Made by a program: the position numbers and the translations under genes. This document shows, in pieces, positions 26,579 to 37,303 of a stretch of 64,000 nucleotides of DNA (position 1 is the stretch's first letter; the number at the start of each line of letters is the position of its first letter). The DNA comes from Streptomyces sp. NBC_00539. Lineage in GTDB: Bacteria; Actinomycetota; Actinomycetes; Streptomycetales; Streptomycetaceae. Location: the NCBI RefSeq assembly GCF_036346105.1, contig NZ_CP107811.1, positions 1,116,001 to 1,180,000 on the forward strand, in the 5' to 3' direction. The notes under the pieces were generated by a model, which ran no database searches, was not told where the DNA came from, and saw nothing but the letters and a program-made list of their open reading frames with translations.

Positions 26579-27076
26579 TCAGGTCCGGCCCTCGGTCTCC
26601 TGGGCGGTGGTGAGTTCCGGGGCGTCCGCCGCCCAGTCGGCGAGCACCACCCGGAAGCCGGCCTCCCGGGCGGCCCGGCAGACCAGTTCGTCGTCGTCCA
26701 CGAGCATCCGGACCTCCCGGCCCCGGGCGATCCGGCCGAGCACCTCCAGCTTGGTCGCCCGGGCGGGGCGGCGGTCGCGGTCACCGCGCATCCACAGCCG
26801 GCCCTCCGGCAGCCCGTGCCGCGCCAGCCACTCGACGGTGTCCGCGCGGCAGCGCTCCGGCCGGCCGGTCAGGTACACCACCTCGCAGTCGGCGGCGCTC
26901 TCCACCGCCAGGGCCACCCCGCGCGCGAGCGGCGGATCGGCCGGGGCGGCGCCGAAGAAGCCGTCCCAGTCGCGCGGGCGGCGCTCCAGGAAGTGCTGGC
27001 GGTGGTCGGTGTCGGACAGGGTGTTGTCGATGTCGAAGACGGCCAGTGGCCGCCGGTGGGCGCTCTCACGGGACAT
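26579..27076 (-). CDS. HAD-family phosphatase (polynucleotide-kinase-phosphatase-like)
   Basis: A 165-residue HAD hydrolase. Motif I is VFDIDNTLSDT (Asp15, Asp17), motif II VVYLTGRPERCR, and the late MLVDDDELVC supplies motif IV acids. The layout resembles the 3'-phosphatase half of T4-type polynucleotide kinase and related acid-phosphatase-like proteins: DTDHRQHFL after motif I is typical. No kinase domain is fused. The ATG at 27076 is where similarity begins, although the frame is open further. It is divergent from the LLM oxidoreductase gene, 65 bp away. Confidence 0.8.
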   Translation of the reverse strand: MSRESAHRRPLAVFDIDNTLSDTDHRQHFLERRPRDWDGFFGAAPADPPLARGVALAVESAADCEVVYLTGRPERCRADTVEWLARHGLPEGRLWMRGDRDRRPARATKLEVLGRIARGREVRMLVDDDELVCRAAREAGFRVVLADWAADAPELTTAQETEGRT

Positions 27077-27141
27077 GGGCAGAAGCCTAAGGGCCGCCGG
27101 GGCTGCGGGAATCCTGACGGCCCGGCGGCGTTGAGAGGTGT

Positions 27142-28158
27142 GTGATCCCGCGCATCTCGCTACTCGACCGGTCCCGCACGCGCCAGGGGCATCCCGACCC
27201 GCAGGCCCTGCGGGACACCGTGGAGCTCGCGCGCGAGGCGGAGCGGCTCGGGTACCACCGCTTCTGGGTGTCCGAGCACCACGGTGTACCGGGCGTCGCC
27301 GGTTCCGCGCCCACCGTGCTGGCCGCCGCCGTCGCCGCCTCCACCCGGCGGATCCGGGTCGGTACGGGCGGGGTGATGCTGCCCAACCACCAGCCGATGG
27401 TCGTCGCCGAGCAGTTCGGGGTGCTGGAGGCACTGTTCCCCGGCCGCATCGACATGGGCGTGGGCCGCTCGGTCGGCTTCACCGACGGGATCCGGCGGGC
27501 CCTGGGCCGTGGCACCGAGGACGCGGACCGGTTCGAGGAGCAGCTCGCCGAGCTGCTGGGCTGGCTCGACGGGACCCAGCGGGCCCATCCCGGGGTGCAC
27601 GCCCGCCCGGCGGAGGGGCTGCGGATCCCGGCGTACGTACTGGCCACCGGCGAGGGCGCGCGGATCGCCGCCCGGGCCGGGCTGCCGGTGGTGGTGGGTG
27701 ACCTGCCGGCCCGCAGCCGGGTCGCGCAGGCGGTGGCGGCCTACCGCGAGGAGTTCCGGCCCTCCCCCTGGGGCGCGCGGCCGTACGTGGTGGTCTCGGG
27801 AACGGTGGCGGTCGCGGCCACCGGGGAGGCCGCCCGGCGGATCCTGCTCCCGGAGGCGTGGGCCCTGGCGTACTCCCGCACCCGGGGGAGTTTCCCGCCC
27901 CTGAGGCCGGCCGGGGAGATCGAGGCGCTGGAGATGACGCCGAAGGAGCGCGAGCTGTACGAGGGCGCGCTCCAAGGGCACGTCCACGGCGCCGAGGAGC
28001 AGGTCGCGGCGGAGCTGACCGCGGTCGCCCAGGACCTCGGCGCCGACGAGCTGCTGGTGACGACCTCCACGTACGACCGTACGGCGCTGCTGGATTCGCT
28101 CGGCAGGCTGGCGCGGCTGGCGGGCCTGCACACGAGAGCCGAGGGCGACGCCCCTTAA
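27142..28158 (+). CDS. LLM class flavin-dependent oxidoreductase
   Basis: A 338-residue luciferase-like monooxygenase of the MsnO8/alkanal-monooxygenase-like branch. Features are LLDRSRTRQG at the start, ERLGYHRFWVSEHHGVPGVAG, IRVGTGGVMLPNHQPMVVAEQFG and FPGRIDMGVGRSVG, the FMN/F420 barrel contacts. The substrate is unknown; an oxidoreductase using FMNH2 and O2 is the safest description. The GTG start at 27142 follows GAGAGG. The UvrA-like gene starts 10 bp after the stop, so the two are probably co-transcribed. Confidence 0.87.
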   Translation: MIPRISLLDRSRTRQGHPDPQALRDTVELAREAERLGYHRFWVSEHHGVPGVAGSAPTVLAAAVAASTRRIRVGTGGVMLPNHQPMVVAEQFGVLEALFPGRIDMGVGRSVGFTDGIRRALGRGTEDADRFEEQLAELLGWLDGTQRAHPGVHARPAEGLRIPAYVLATGEGARIAARAGLPVVVGDLPARSRVAQAVAAYREEFRPSPWGARPYVVVSGTVAVAATGEAARRILLPEAWALAYSRTRGSFPPLRPAGEIEALEMTPKERELYEGALQGHVHGAEEQVAAELTAVAQDLGADELLVTTSTYDRTALLDSLGRLARLAGLHTRAEGDAP

Positions 28159-28168
28159 ACTGGGACGA

Positions 28169-30565
28169 ATGCACCCCCACAGCGCTCCGGAGACCGACGC
28201 CCGCGACCCTTACGTGCGGGTGCGGGGCGCCCGGGAGCACAATCTGCGCGGCGTCGATGTGGACATTCCGCGCGACGCCCTCACCGTCTTCACCGGCGTC
28301 TCCGGCTCCGGGAAGAGTTCCCTCGCCTTCGGCACCCTCTACGCCGAGGCGCAGCGCCGTTACTTCGAGTCCGTGGCCCCCTACGCCCGGCGGCTCATCC
28401 ACCAGATCGGCGCCCCGAAGGTGGACTCCGTCACCGGACTGCCGCCCGCGGTCTCGCTGGAGCAGCGGCGCTCCTCCCCCGGTTCCCGCTCCTCGGTCGG
28501 AACGGTGACGATGCTGTCCAACTCGCTGCGGATGCTGTATTCGCGGGCGGGCACCTATCCGCCGGGCGCGGAGCGGCTGGACTCCGACTCCTTCTCCCCC
28601 AACACCGCCGCCGGGGCCTGCCCGTCCTGCCACGGCATCGGCCGCATCCACCGCACCAGCGAGGAACTCCTCGTACCGGACCCCGAGCTGTCGATCCGGC
28701 AGGGCGCGATCGCCGCCTGGCCCGGCGCGTGGCAGGGCAAGAACCTGCGGGACATCCTGGAAGCGCTCGGCCACGACGTGGACGCGCCCTGGCGGGAGCT
28801 GCCCGCCGAGGACCGCGAATGGATCCTGTTCACCGAGGAGCAGCCGGTGGTCACCGTGCACCCGGTACGGGACGCCGACCGCATCCAACGGCCCTACCAG
28901 GGCACATACATGAGCGCCCACCGCTATGTGATGCGGACCTTCGCCGACAGCAAGAGCGCCACGCTGCGCGCCCGCGCCGAGAAGTTCCTCGCCGACTCTC
29001 CGTGCCCGCGCTGCGGGGGCCGCAGGCTCCGTCCCGAGGCCCTGGCCGTGACCTACGCGGGGCGGACGATCGCGGAGCTGGCGGCGCTGGCGCTGACCGC
29101 GCTGGACGAGGTACTCGCCTCGACGCCCGCGGCCGGGGAGGCGGCGCGGGTACTCGTCGAGGACCTGCGTGCGCGGATAGGCGCGGTCACCGAGCTCGGT
29201 CTCGGCTACCTGAGCCTGGACCGGAGCGCGCCGTCGCTGTCGGCGGGCGAGTTGCAGCGGCTGCGGCTGGCGACGCAGCTGCGGTCGGGGCTGTTCGGGG
29301 TGGTGTACGTGCTGGACGAGCCGTCGGCGGGCCTGCACCCGGCCGACACCGAGGCGCTGCTCGGCGTGCTGGACCGGCTCAAGGCGGCCGGGAACACGGT
29401 GTTCGTGGTGGAGCACGACCTGGAGGTGGTGCGGCACGCGGACTGGCTGGTGGACGTCGGGCCGCTGGCCGGGGAACACGGCGGGCGGGTGCTGCACAGC
29501 GGGCCGCCGGAGGCGCTGGCCGCGGTGGAGCGGTCGGCGACGGCCCGGCACCTGTTCGGGACGGGTGGGGCGTCCCCGGCCCGGGCGGCGCGCACCCCGA
29601 CGGGTGCGGTCCGGCTCAGCGGGATCGAGCGGCACAACCTGCGGGGCGTGGACGCCGAGTTCCCGCTGGGCGTGTTCACGGCCGTCACCGGTGTGTCCGG
29701 GTCCGGGAAGTCCACGCTGGTCGGGCAGGCGCTGGCCGGGGAGGTCGGGGAGCGGCTCGCGGACGGGGCGTTCCCGGTACGGCGGCTGGTGGAGGTGGAC
29801 CAGAAGCCGATCGGCCGTACCCCGCGCTCCAACCTGGCGACGTACACGGGGCTGTTCGACGTGGTGCGCAGGCTGTTCACCGCGTCGCCGCAGGCGCGCG
29901 AGCGGGGGTGGAAGGCGGGGCGGTTCTCCTTCAACGTGCCGGGCGGCCGCTGCGAGACCTGCCAGGGCGAGGGCTTCGTGTCGGTGGAGCTGCTGTTCCT
30001 GCCCAGTACGTACGCCCCCTGCCCCGAGTGCGGCGGCGCGCGGTACAACTCCGGGACGCTGGAGGTGCGGTACGAGGGGCTGAACATCGCGGAGGTGCTG
30101 GCCCTGACGGTGGAGTCGGCGTCGGAGTTCTTCGCGGGGGTCCCGGCGGCGGCGCGCAGCCTGCGGGCGCTGGAGGACATCGGACTGGGCTACCTGCGGC
30201 TGGGGCAGCCCGCTACGGAGTTGTCGGGCGGCGAGGCACAGCGGATCAAGCTGGCGACGGAGCTGCAGAGGCTGCGCCGCGGCCACACGCTGTACCTGCT
30301 GGACGAGCCGACGACGGGGCTGCACCCGGCCGATGTGCGGGTGCTGCTGCGGCAGTTGCACGGTCTGGTGGACGCCGGACACTCGGTGGTGGTCGTGGAG
30401 CACGACATGGAGGTCGTCGCGGGCGCCGACTGGGTCATCGACCTGGGACCGGGCGGCGGGGCGGACGGCGGCCGTGTGGTGGCGGCCGGAACCCCGGCGT
30501 CGGTGGCCCGGGCGCCGGGCAGCGCCACGGCCCGCTACCTCGCCCGGGCGCTGCGGACGGCGTAG
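28169..30565 (+). CDS. UvrA2-like ABC ATPase lacking the UvrB-binding domain
   Basis: A 798-residue UvrA homologue with two ABC modules. Walker A sites are GVSGSGKSS (residues 43-51) and GVSGSGKST near 512; signatures LSAGELQRLRLA and LSGGEAQRIKLA; Walker B VYVLDEPSAGLHP and LYLLDEPTTGLHP. Only about 100 residues separate Walker A1 from FSPNTAAGACPSCHG, against over 200 in UvrA1, so the UvrB-binding insert is missing. The first CxxC of that zinc site is also missing (TYPPGAE instead). The C-terminal finger CETCQGEG...CPECGG is intact. This is the form linked to drug or DNA-lesion tolerance rather than classical excision repair. It shares an operon with the LLM oxidoreductase. Confidence 0.88.
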   Translation: MHPHSAPETDARDPYVRVRGAREHNLRGVDVDIPRDALTVFTGVSGSGKSSLAFGTLYAEAQRRYFESVAPYARRLIHQIGAPKVDSVTGLPPAVSLEQRRSSPGSRSSVGTVTMLSNSLRMLYSRAGTYPPGAERLDSDSFSPNTAAGACPSCHGIGRIHRTSEELLVPDPELSIRQGAIAAWPGAWQGKNLRDILEALGHDVDAPWRELPAEDREWILFTEEQPVVTVHPVRDADRIQRPYQGTYMSAHRYVMRTFADSKSATLRARAEKFLADSPCPRCGGRRLRPEALAVTYAGRTIAELAALALTALDEVLASTPAAGEAARVLVEDLRARIGAVTELGLGYLSLDRSAPSLSAGELQRLRLATQLRSGLFGVVYVLDEPSAGLHPADTEALLGVLDRLKAAGNTVFVVEHDLEVVRHADWLVDVGPLAGEHGGRVLHSGPPEALAAVERSATARHLFGTGGASPARAARTPTGAVRLSGIERHNLRGVDAEFPLGVFTAVTGVSGSGKSTLVGQALAGEVGERLADGAFPVRRLVEVDQKPIGRTPRSNLATYTGLFDVVRRLFTASPQARERGWKAGRFSFNVPGGRCETCQGEGFVSVELLFLPSTYAPCPECGGARYNSGTLEVRYEGLNIAEVLALTVESASEFFAGVPAAARSLRALEDIGLGYLRLGQPATELSGGEAQRIKLATELQRLRRGHTLYLLDEPTTGLHPADVRVLLRQLHGLVDAGHSVVVVEHDMEVVAGADWVIDLGPGGGADGGRVVAAGTPASVARAPGSATARYLARALRTA

Positions 30566-30573
30566 CGGGGGGC

Positions 30574-32877
30574 TCAGGTGATCTGCCACTGCTGGTAGGG
30601 CGAGGACTGGACCGGCTGCTGGGTGACGGGGGCTCCGTCCGTGCCCGAGGCGGTGGTCAGCAGGAGCGCGCTCTTCTTGTTGGCCACCGAGTAGCCGCCG
30701 GCGCCGAGGGCGGTGAGCTGCCAGCGCTGGCTGTCGCCGCCGGTGCAGGTCGCCTGGACCACGGCCGCTCCCGCCCCGCTGCCCGGGACGTCCGCGCAGA
30801 GGGTGGAGGCGCCGTTGACGAGGGTGTAGCTGCCGTCGCCGGCCGGGTCCAGCCGCCACTGCTGGTTGGCGCCGCCGTGCGGTGCCCAGGTGATCAGCTG
30901 GGTGCCGGAGGCGGTGGAGCTGCCCGGGTCGTCGAGGGCCTTGCCGGCCGCGGTGAGGGTGCGGGCGCCGCCCAGGGGGTCTCCGTACACCTCGAACTCG
31001 TAGAGGGAGTAGCCGTACGCCGTGCCGCGCTGGGTTCCGTGGACGCGGATGTAGCGGCCGGTGCCGGTCAGGCCGGTCAGGTCCTGGACCGCGCCCGCGC
31101 CGGTGCTGGTGGTGTAGACGGTGCGCCAGGTGGTGGCGTCGTCGGAGAGCTGGATCTGGAAGGACTTCCCGTACGCCGTCTCCCAGCGCAGCACCACGCG
31201 GTTCACGCGGCGAGCGGAGCCGAGGTCGACCTGGAGCCATTGCGGGTCGGCGTAGGCGCTGGACCAGCGGGTGGCCAGGTCGCCGTCGGTGGCGGAGGTC
31301 GCGGGGAAGTTCGCCGTCTCGGTGCTGGAGGCGGTGGTCGGGCGGCCCAGGGCCAGGTTGCCCGGCTGGGCGGCGCCGGGCCAGGCGGGGTGGTGGCCCA
31401 CGGCGGCGACGATCGGGGTGAAGGCGGCGTACGTCGCGACCGGCTTGGGTGAGCCCCAGGTCTGCTGGGCCAGTGCGCGCAGCGGGTACATGATGCCCGC
31501 GGCGATCTGGTCCTCGCTCTCGGCGGTGGGGTTGTCGCACCAGACGTGGAGGAGCGAGCCCGGGTTCCTCGCCGGGTCCAAGAGGGTGGCGCCGCCCTCG
31601 AAGCGGTCCGCGGTCCAGGTTTCGTACATCCACTTGGTGTCCGGTTTGGCGCCGCCGAGTACGTAATAGGTGGGCGTCCAGGAGTCGTTGGCGACGGTGT
31701 GCCCGGCGGCGGCCAGCTGCTGCGGGGTGAGGCCGTAGCTGTACCAGTACTCGACGACGATGGCGGGGTTCGGGGTGAGCGTTCCGTCGCCGGACTTGAT
31801 TCCGTCGTTCCACATGCGGGTGGTCTTGCCGCCGGCCCGGACGAGGGCGTCGGCCCAGTTGACGAACCCGTAGAAGGTGTCCTTGGCGGTGGCGTTCGCG
31901 CCGTAGTGGGCGCGGGCGTAGCCGAGGAGCTGCGGGTACTTGGCGTAGTCGGTGACGTACTCGTCGGCGCCGATGTGCCAGTACGGTCCCGGGAACAGGG
32001 GCAGGTACTCGGTGATCAGGTCCTTGATCAGCGTGTAGGAGGCGGGGAGCGAGAGGTCGATGAAGTCGGGGCTGAGGGCGCCGGAGCTGCTCTTGAGCCG
32101 CAGTTCGGGGTGCGCGGCCAGCAATGCGTTCATGTGTCCGGGGGTGTCTACCTCCGGGACGATGGTGACGTGGTATTTGCGGCCGAGGGCGACGAGGTCG
32201 GCGATGTCCTGCTTGGTGTAGTGGTCGGTGGAGACGATCTCCGGGTGCGTGGAGCTTTCGAGGCGGAAGCCGAAGGTGTCGGAGAGGTGGAAGTGGAAGG
32301 TGTTGAGCTTGAGGTAGGCCAGTTCCTTGATGTGCTGCTTGAGCCAGTCGACGGTGAAGAACTTCCGCCCCTGGTCGACCATGAGGCCGCGCTCCGCCTT
32401 GGTGGGCCAGTCGACCGCCGTTCCGGCGGGTACGGTCGTGGACTGGTGCAGGAGTTGCAGGACGCTGCGGGTGCCGTTGAAGACGCCGGCGGTGGTGCCC
32501 GCCTGGAGGGTGAGGGACGCGGCGACGGTCATCCGGTAGCCCTCGGCGGGCAGGGAGGGCTCGCCGAGGGCGAGCCCGATGTCCCCTGGCGCGGCGCTCC
32601 CGGTGACGACGGGGACGCTGCGTCCGGTCAGTGCGCGCAGGTCTTCCGCGAAGGTGGCCGCTTCGTCGGAGAGCTGGGCGGCGTGGGCGGGGTCGAGGGC
32701 GATGCGCGTGGTCCCGGTGAAGGTGTACGTGCCGGTGCCGGCCGTCCATTGCCGAAGGGCGGGCACGGTCTGCGGCGCCGCCCCGGCGGCCGCCGGGGCG
32801 GCGCCGGCGCTGACGCCGGGCAGGGCCAGTGCGCACACGGCGCAGACGGCGGCGATCAGGAACCTGAGCAGACGCAT
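30574..32877 (-). CDS. secreted GH20 beta-N-acetylhexosaminidase with F5/8C and ricin-lectin domains
   Basis: A 767-residue exported enzyme: signal peptide (MRLLRFLIAAVCAVCALALP), GH20b domain at about 35-160, GH20 barrel at about 165-470, a discoidin-like F5/8 type C module at about 485-625 and a ricin-B lectin module at about 640-767 with QQW/QRW repeats. The catalytic pair Asp-Glu is in WHIGADEYV near residue 300. It should release terminal GlcNAc or GalNAc from chitin oligomers or glycans outside the cell, with the two C-terminal modules binding carbohydrate. The ATG at 32877 gives a clean signal peptide. An inverted repeat upstream may be an operator. Confidence 0.9.
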   Translation of the reverse strand: MRLLRFLIAAVCAVCALALPGVSAGAAPAAAGAAPQTVPALRQWTAGTGTYTFTGTTRIALDPAHAAQLSDEAATFAEDLRALTGRSVPVVTGSAAPGDIGLALGEPSLPAEGYRMTVAASLTLQAGTTAGVFNGTRSVLQLLHQSTTVPAGTAVDWPTKAERGLMVDQGRKFFTVDWLKQHIKELAYLKLNTFHFHLSDTFGFRLESSTHPEIVSTDHYTKQDIADLVALGRKYHVTIVPEVDTPGHMNALLAAHPELRLKSSSGALSPDFIDLSLPASYTLIKDLITEYLPLFPGPYWHIGADEYVTDYAKYPQLLGYARAHYGANATAKDTFYGFVNWADALVRAGGKTTRMWNDGIKSGDGTLTPNPAIVVEYWYSYGLTPQQLAAAGHTVANDSWTPTYYVLGGAKPDTKWMYETWTADRFEGGATLLDPARNPGSLLHVWCDNPTAESEDQIAAGIMYPLRALAQQTWGSPKPVATYAAFTPIVAAVGHHPAWPGAAQPGNLALGRPTTASSTETANFPATSATDGDLATRWSSAYADPQWLQVDLGSARRVNRVVLRWETAYGKSFQIQLSDDATTWRTVYTTSTGAGAVQDLTGLTGTGRYIRVHGTQRGTAYGYSLYEFEVYGDPLGGARTLTAAGKALDDPGSSTASGTQLITWAPHGGANQQWRLDPAGDGSYTLVNGASTLCADVPGSGAGAAVVQATCTGGDSQRWQLTALGAGGYSVANKKSALLLTTASGTDGAPVTQQPVQSSPYQQWQIT

Positions 32878-32915
32878 GGCTGCCTCCAGCCGGCTGTGGC
32901 CGCAGAGCGGGACGG

Positions 32916-32956
32916 TGCACAAGTGCAGCCCAGTGTCGAGAACATGTCAATACATG
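32916..32956 (-). promoter_or_regulatory. palindromes in the hexosaminidase promoter
   Basis: TGCAC-AA-GTGCA (32916-32927) and CATGT-CAAT-ACATG (32943-32956) lie 39-80 bp upstream of the hexosaminidase ATG. Read on the coding strand, the second contains TTGACA, a good -35 hexamer, so a protein bound here would block the promoter. The sequence does not match the DasR site known from chitin metabolism. Confidence 0.4.
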
Positions 32957-33025
32957 CTCGGAACACGGCTGGATCGAGCACTGCCGCGCAACAGGACGCC
33001 CGCCTTGCGCGCCGGAAGAAACGGT

Positions 33026-33667
33026 CTAGGCGTCGCCGGGCAGCAGGTGTTGCGGGAGTTCGCGAAAGCTCCACCGGCCCCGGTGGCGGGTGAACATCCA
33101 GACGAGGTCGTGGCGGTCGGGCCAGGCCGCGGGGACCCCCAGCACCTGGTGCACGCCGAGGGCGCGGACGAGGCGGGGGATGCCGGGGTGCTCCCAGCAG
33201 ACGAGTACGGGCATCCGCGCGGCCAGCACCGCCTGCGCGAGGGCCGGTTCCGCACCGACGGCGAACTCGGTGCGTACGGGCAGGTGCAGGGCGGTGGCCA
33301 GCGGCTCGACGGTCTGCTTGCAGCGGGCGGGCGCGGACGGGCCGCCGGTCGCGAAGAGCGCCGCCGGGCGGGGCAGCGGGGCCCGGGCCGCCGGGGGGAA
33401 CAGCCGCCGCAGTTCCTCGGCGCGGCGCTCGCCCCGGCCGGCCAGGGAGCCGGGGTGTTCGGTGCCGTCCTCGTCCTCGCCGGTGTCTCCCGGAGGCGGC
33501 TGCTCGCCATGCCGGATGATCATGACGAGGGCGTCCTCGGGAAGGGCCTCGGGGCCTGGGGCCGGGTGCGCGGACCGCGTGGTGCAGCCGGCCACCGCGA
33601 GCGGTGCGAGGGCGGCGGCCAGCACGGCTCGGCGGCGCGGTCCGGACCCGGCGGGGGCATGTGCCAT
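33026..33667 (-). CDS. histidine phosphatase family lipoprotein
   Basis: A 213-residue protein with a twin-arginine-like start (GPRRRAVLAAALAPLAVAGC) ending in a lipobox, so probably a lipid-anchored extracytoplasmic protein. The phosphohistidine motif is MIIRHGEQ near residue 55, and CWEHPGIPRLV supplies the second histidine. The middle (SLAGRGERRAEELRRLF) matches the phosphoglycerate-mutase-like fold. The substrate is unknown. It lies between the hexosaminidase gene and sdhB, in the same direction but with gaps of about 135 bp or more. Confidence 0.85.
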   Translation of the reverse strand: MAHAPAGSGPRRRAVLAAALAPLAVAGCTTRSAHPAPGPEALPEDALVMIIRHGEQPPPGDTGEDEDGTEHPGSLAGRGERRAEELRRLFPPAARAPLPRPAALFATGGPSAPARCKQTVEPLATALHLPVRTEFAVGAEPALAQAVLAARMPVLVCWEHPGIPRLVRALGVHQVLGVPAAWPDRHDLVWMFTRHRGRWSFRELPQHLLPGDA

Positions 33668-33801
33668 GGGGCCACTCTCCCCCACGCCCGGACCCGGCCC
33701 CGGCGCGGCGCGGCGCACGGCCCCCACGAGCCCCCGGTCGGCGGATCGCGCCCCCCTTCCGGAGGCCGGGCGGTCCCCCGGCCGCGCGCAGCGGCCGGGG
33801 G

Positions 33802-34538
33802 TTACGCCTTGCGGACCGCCCGGAGCCACTCCTTGTTCATCGCGGCGATCGACGGCAGCGGGATGCCCTTGGGGCAGGCGGTGGCGCATTCGCCGGTGAG
33901 GGTGCAGCCGCCGAAGCCTTCGTCGTCCATCCGGGCCACCATGTCCAGTACGCGGGTCTCCCGCTCGGGCGAACCCTGCGGCAGCACGTTCAGGTGGTTG
34001 ACCTTGGCGGAGGTGAACAGCATCGCGGAGCCGTTGGGGCAGGCCGCCACGCAGGCGCCGCAGCCTATGCACTCGGCGTGTTCGAAGGCGTAGTCGGCGT
34101 CCGCCTTGGGCACGGCGTTGGCGTGCGCCTCCGGCGCGGAACCGGTGGGGGCGGTGATGTATCCGCCGGCCTGGATGATCCGGTCGAAGGCGCTCCGGTC
34201 GACGACGAGGTCCTTGACCACCGGGAAGGCCGAGGCCCGCCACGGTTCGATGTCGATGGTGTCGCCGTCGGTGAAGGCCCGCATGTGGAGCTGGCAGGTG
34301 GTGGTCCGCTCGGGGCCGTGGGCGTCGCCGTTGATGACGAGGCTGCAGGCGCCGCAGATGCCTTCGCGGCAGTCGTGGTCGAAGGCGACGGGGTCCTCAC
34401 CGCGCAGGATGAGGTCCTCGTTGAGGGTGTCGAGCATCTCCAGGAAGGACATGTCCTTCGAGATGCCTTCGACCTCGTAGGAGGCCATGGCGCCGGGGGA
34501 TTCGGGGTTGCGCTGGCGCCAGACGCGCAGGGTGAGCT

Positions 34539-34542
<4 letters not shown>
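33802..34542 (-). CDS. sdhB: succinate dehydrogenase iron-sulfur subunit
   Basis: A 246-residue SdhB/FrdB. The 2Fe-2S ligands are in [11 protein letters not shown] plus a later TTTC; the 4Fe-4S and 3Fe-4S clusters use [12 protein letters not shown] and [14 protein letters not shown]. It passes electrons from the flavoprotein to quinone in the membrane. Its ATG overlaps the sdhA stop by 4 nt, and sdhA follows sdhC by 1 bp, so the order is sdhC-sdhA-sdhB in one operon. Confidence 0.95.
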
Positions 34543-36503
<1,961 letters not shown>

Positions 36504-36504
36504 C

Positions 36505-37209
36505 TCAGCTCACCACTCCGGTCATGACGGCGACGGGCACGGACGCGAAGCCCGCGAAGAGGACGAGGGCCAAAACGTTCGCCAGGAACCTGAGGGAGCG
36601 CTCGCGCCGGGCGTTGCCGGCCCCGAGGGTCTGGGCGGCGCTCCAGAAGCCGTGCCGCACGTGCAGGCCGAGCGCCGCCATGGCGACGAGGTAGATCGTG
36701 TTGCCGTACCAGGTGGAGAAGGTGGCGAGGACGTTCTGGTAGGGGTGGCCGGCCCACGCGCGCGCGTTGACGGTGAGCGTGGTGAGGTCGAGGAGGTGCC
36801 AGACGATGAACAGGGCGAGGATGACGCCGCCCCAGCGCATGGTGCGGGTGGCGTAGCTCGCGCGGCGCCGCTTGTGGGCGTACTTGACGGGGCGCGCGTT
36901 GATGTCGCGGCGGCTGAGCTGGTAGGCGCAGGTCCCGTGGGCGACGACCGCGGCGACGAGCACGACGCGGACGATCCACAGGGCCCACTCGTGGTGCAGG
37001 AAGGGGGATCCGAGGGTGCGCAGCCAGTGCGCGTAGCCGTTGAACTCCTCCGGCCCGAAGAAGATCTTCAGGTTGCCGAGCATGTGGACGACGAGGTAGC
37101 CGAGCGTGATCAGGCCGGAGACGGCCATCACGGACTTCTTGCCGACGGTGGAGTCCCAGAGCGTTCGCGTGGTGGACGGCCGTCGATCCGTCCGCGGTGC
37201 CAGAGCCAT
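36505..37209 (-). CDS. sdhC: succinate dehydrogenase cytochrome b subunit
   Basis: A 234-residue membrane subunit of the cytochrome b558 type with five hydrophobic segments: [80 protein letters not shown] and [20 protein letters not shown]. Conserved histidines in these helices (VVHMLG, VAHGTC, VWHLLD, GLHVRHG) can bind haem. I start at the ATG at 37209, where similarity begins; an ATG at 37251 in the same frame lies inside the divergent promoter. First gene of sdhCAB, facing a LysR gene across a 94-bp gap. Confidence 0.9.
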   Translation of the reverse strand: MALAPRTDRRPSTTRTLWDSTVGKKSVMAVSGLITLGYLVVHMLGNLKIFFGPEEFNGYAHWLRTLGSPFLHHEWALWIVRVVLVAAVVAHGTCAYQLSRRDINARPVKYAHKRRRASYATRTMRWGGVILALFIVWHLLDLTTLTVNARAWAGHPYQNVLATFSTWYGNTIYLVAMAALGLHVRHGFWSAAQTLGAGNARRERSLRFLANVLALVLFAGFASVPVAVMTGVVS

Positions 37210-37261
37210 GGGACGACGGTAGGGACCCCCGTCCTGAAAGGTCCAAGACATGATGGAGCTG

Positions 37262-37282
37262 CATTCGATAGGGAATGCCTAT
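37262..37282. promoter_or_regulatory. LysR-type box between sdhC and lysR-type gene
   Basis: ATAGG-GAATG-CCTAT (37268-37282) is a perfect 5-5-5 dyad with T-N11-A spacing inside it, the classic LysR recognition form. It overlaps CATTC-N6-GAATG (37262-37277), another perfect dyad. It lies 21 bp before the regulator's ATG and 52 bp before sdhC. Confidence 0.65.
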
Positions 37283-37303
37283 GTAGGGCGCTAGCCTGGG
37301 GTG

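Noticed and set aside
27479-32950. A minus-strand frame open for more than 5 kb
   Set aside because: It lies antisense to the LLM and UvrA-like genes and out of frame with the hexosaminidase gene; the translation is Arg/Pro/Gly low-complexity, the usual shadow of high-GC coding DNA.
32943-32956. DasR binding site
   Set aside because: CATGT-CAAT-ACATG does not match the TGGTCTAGACCA-type consensus.
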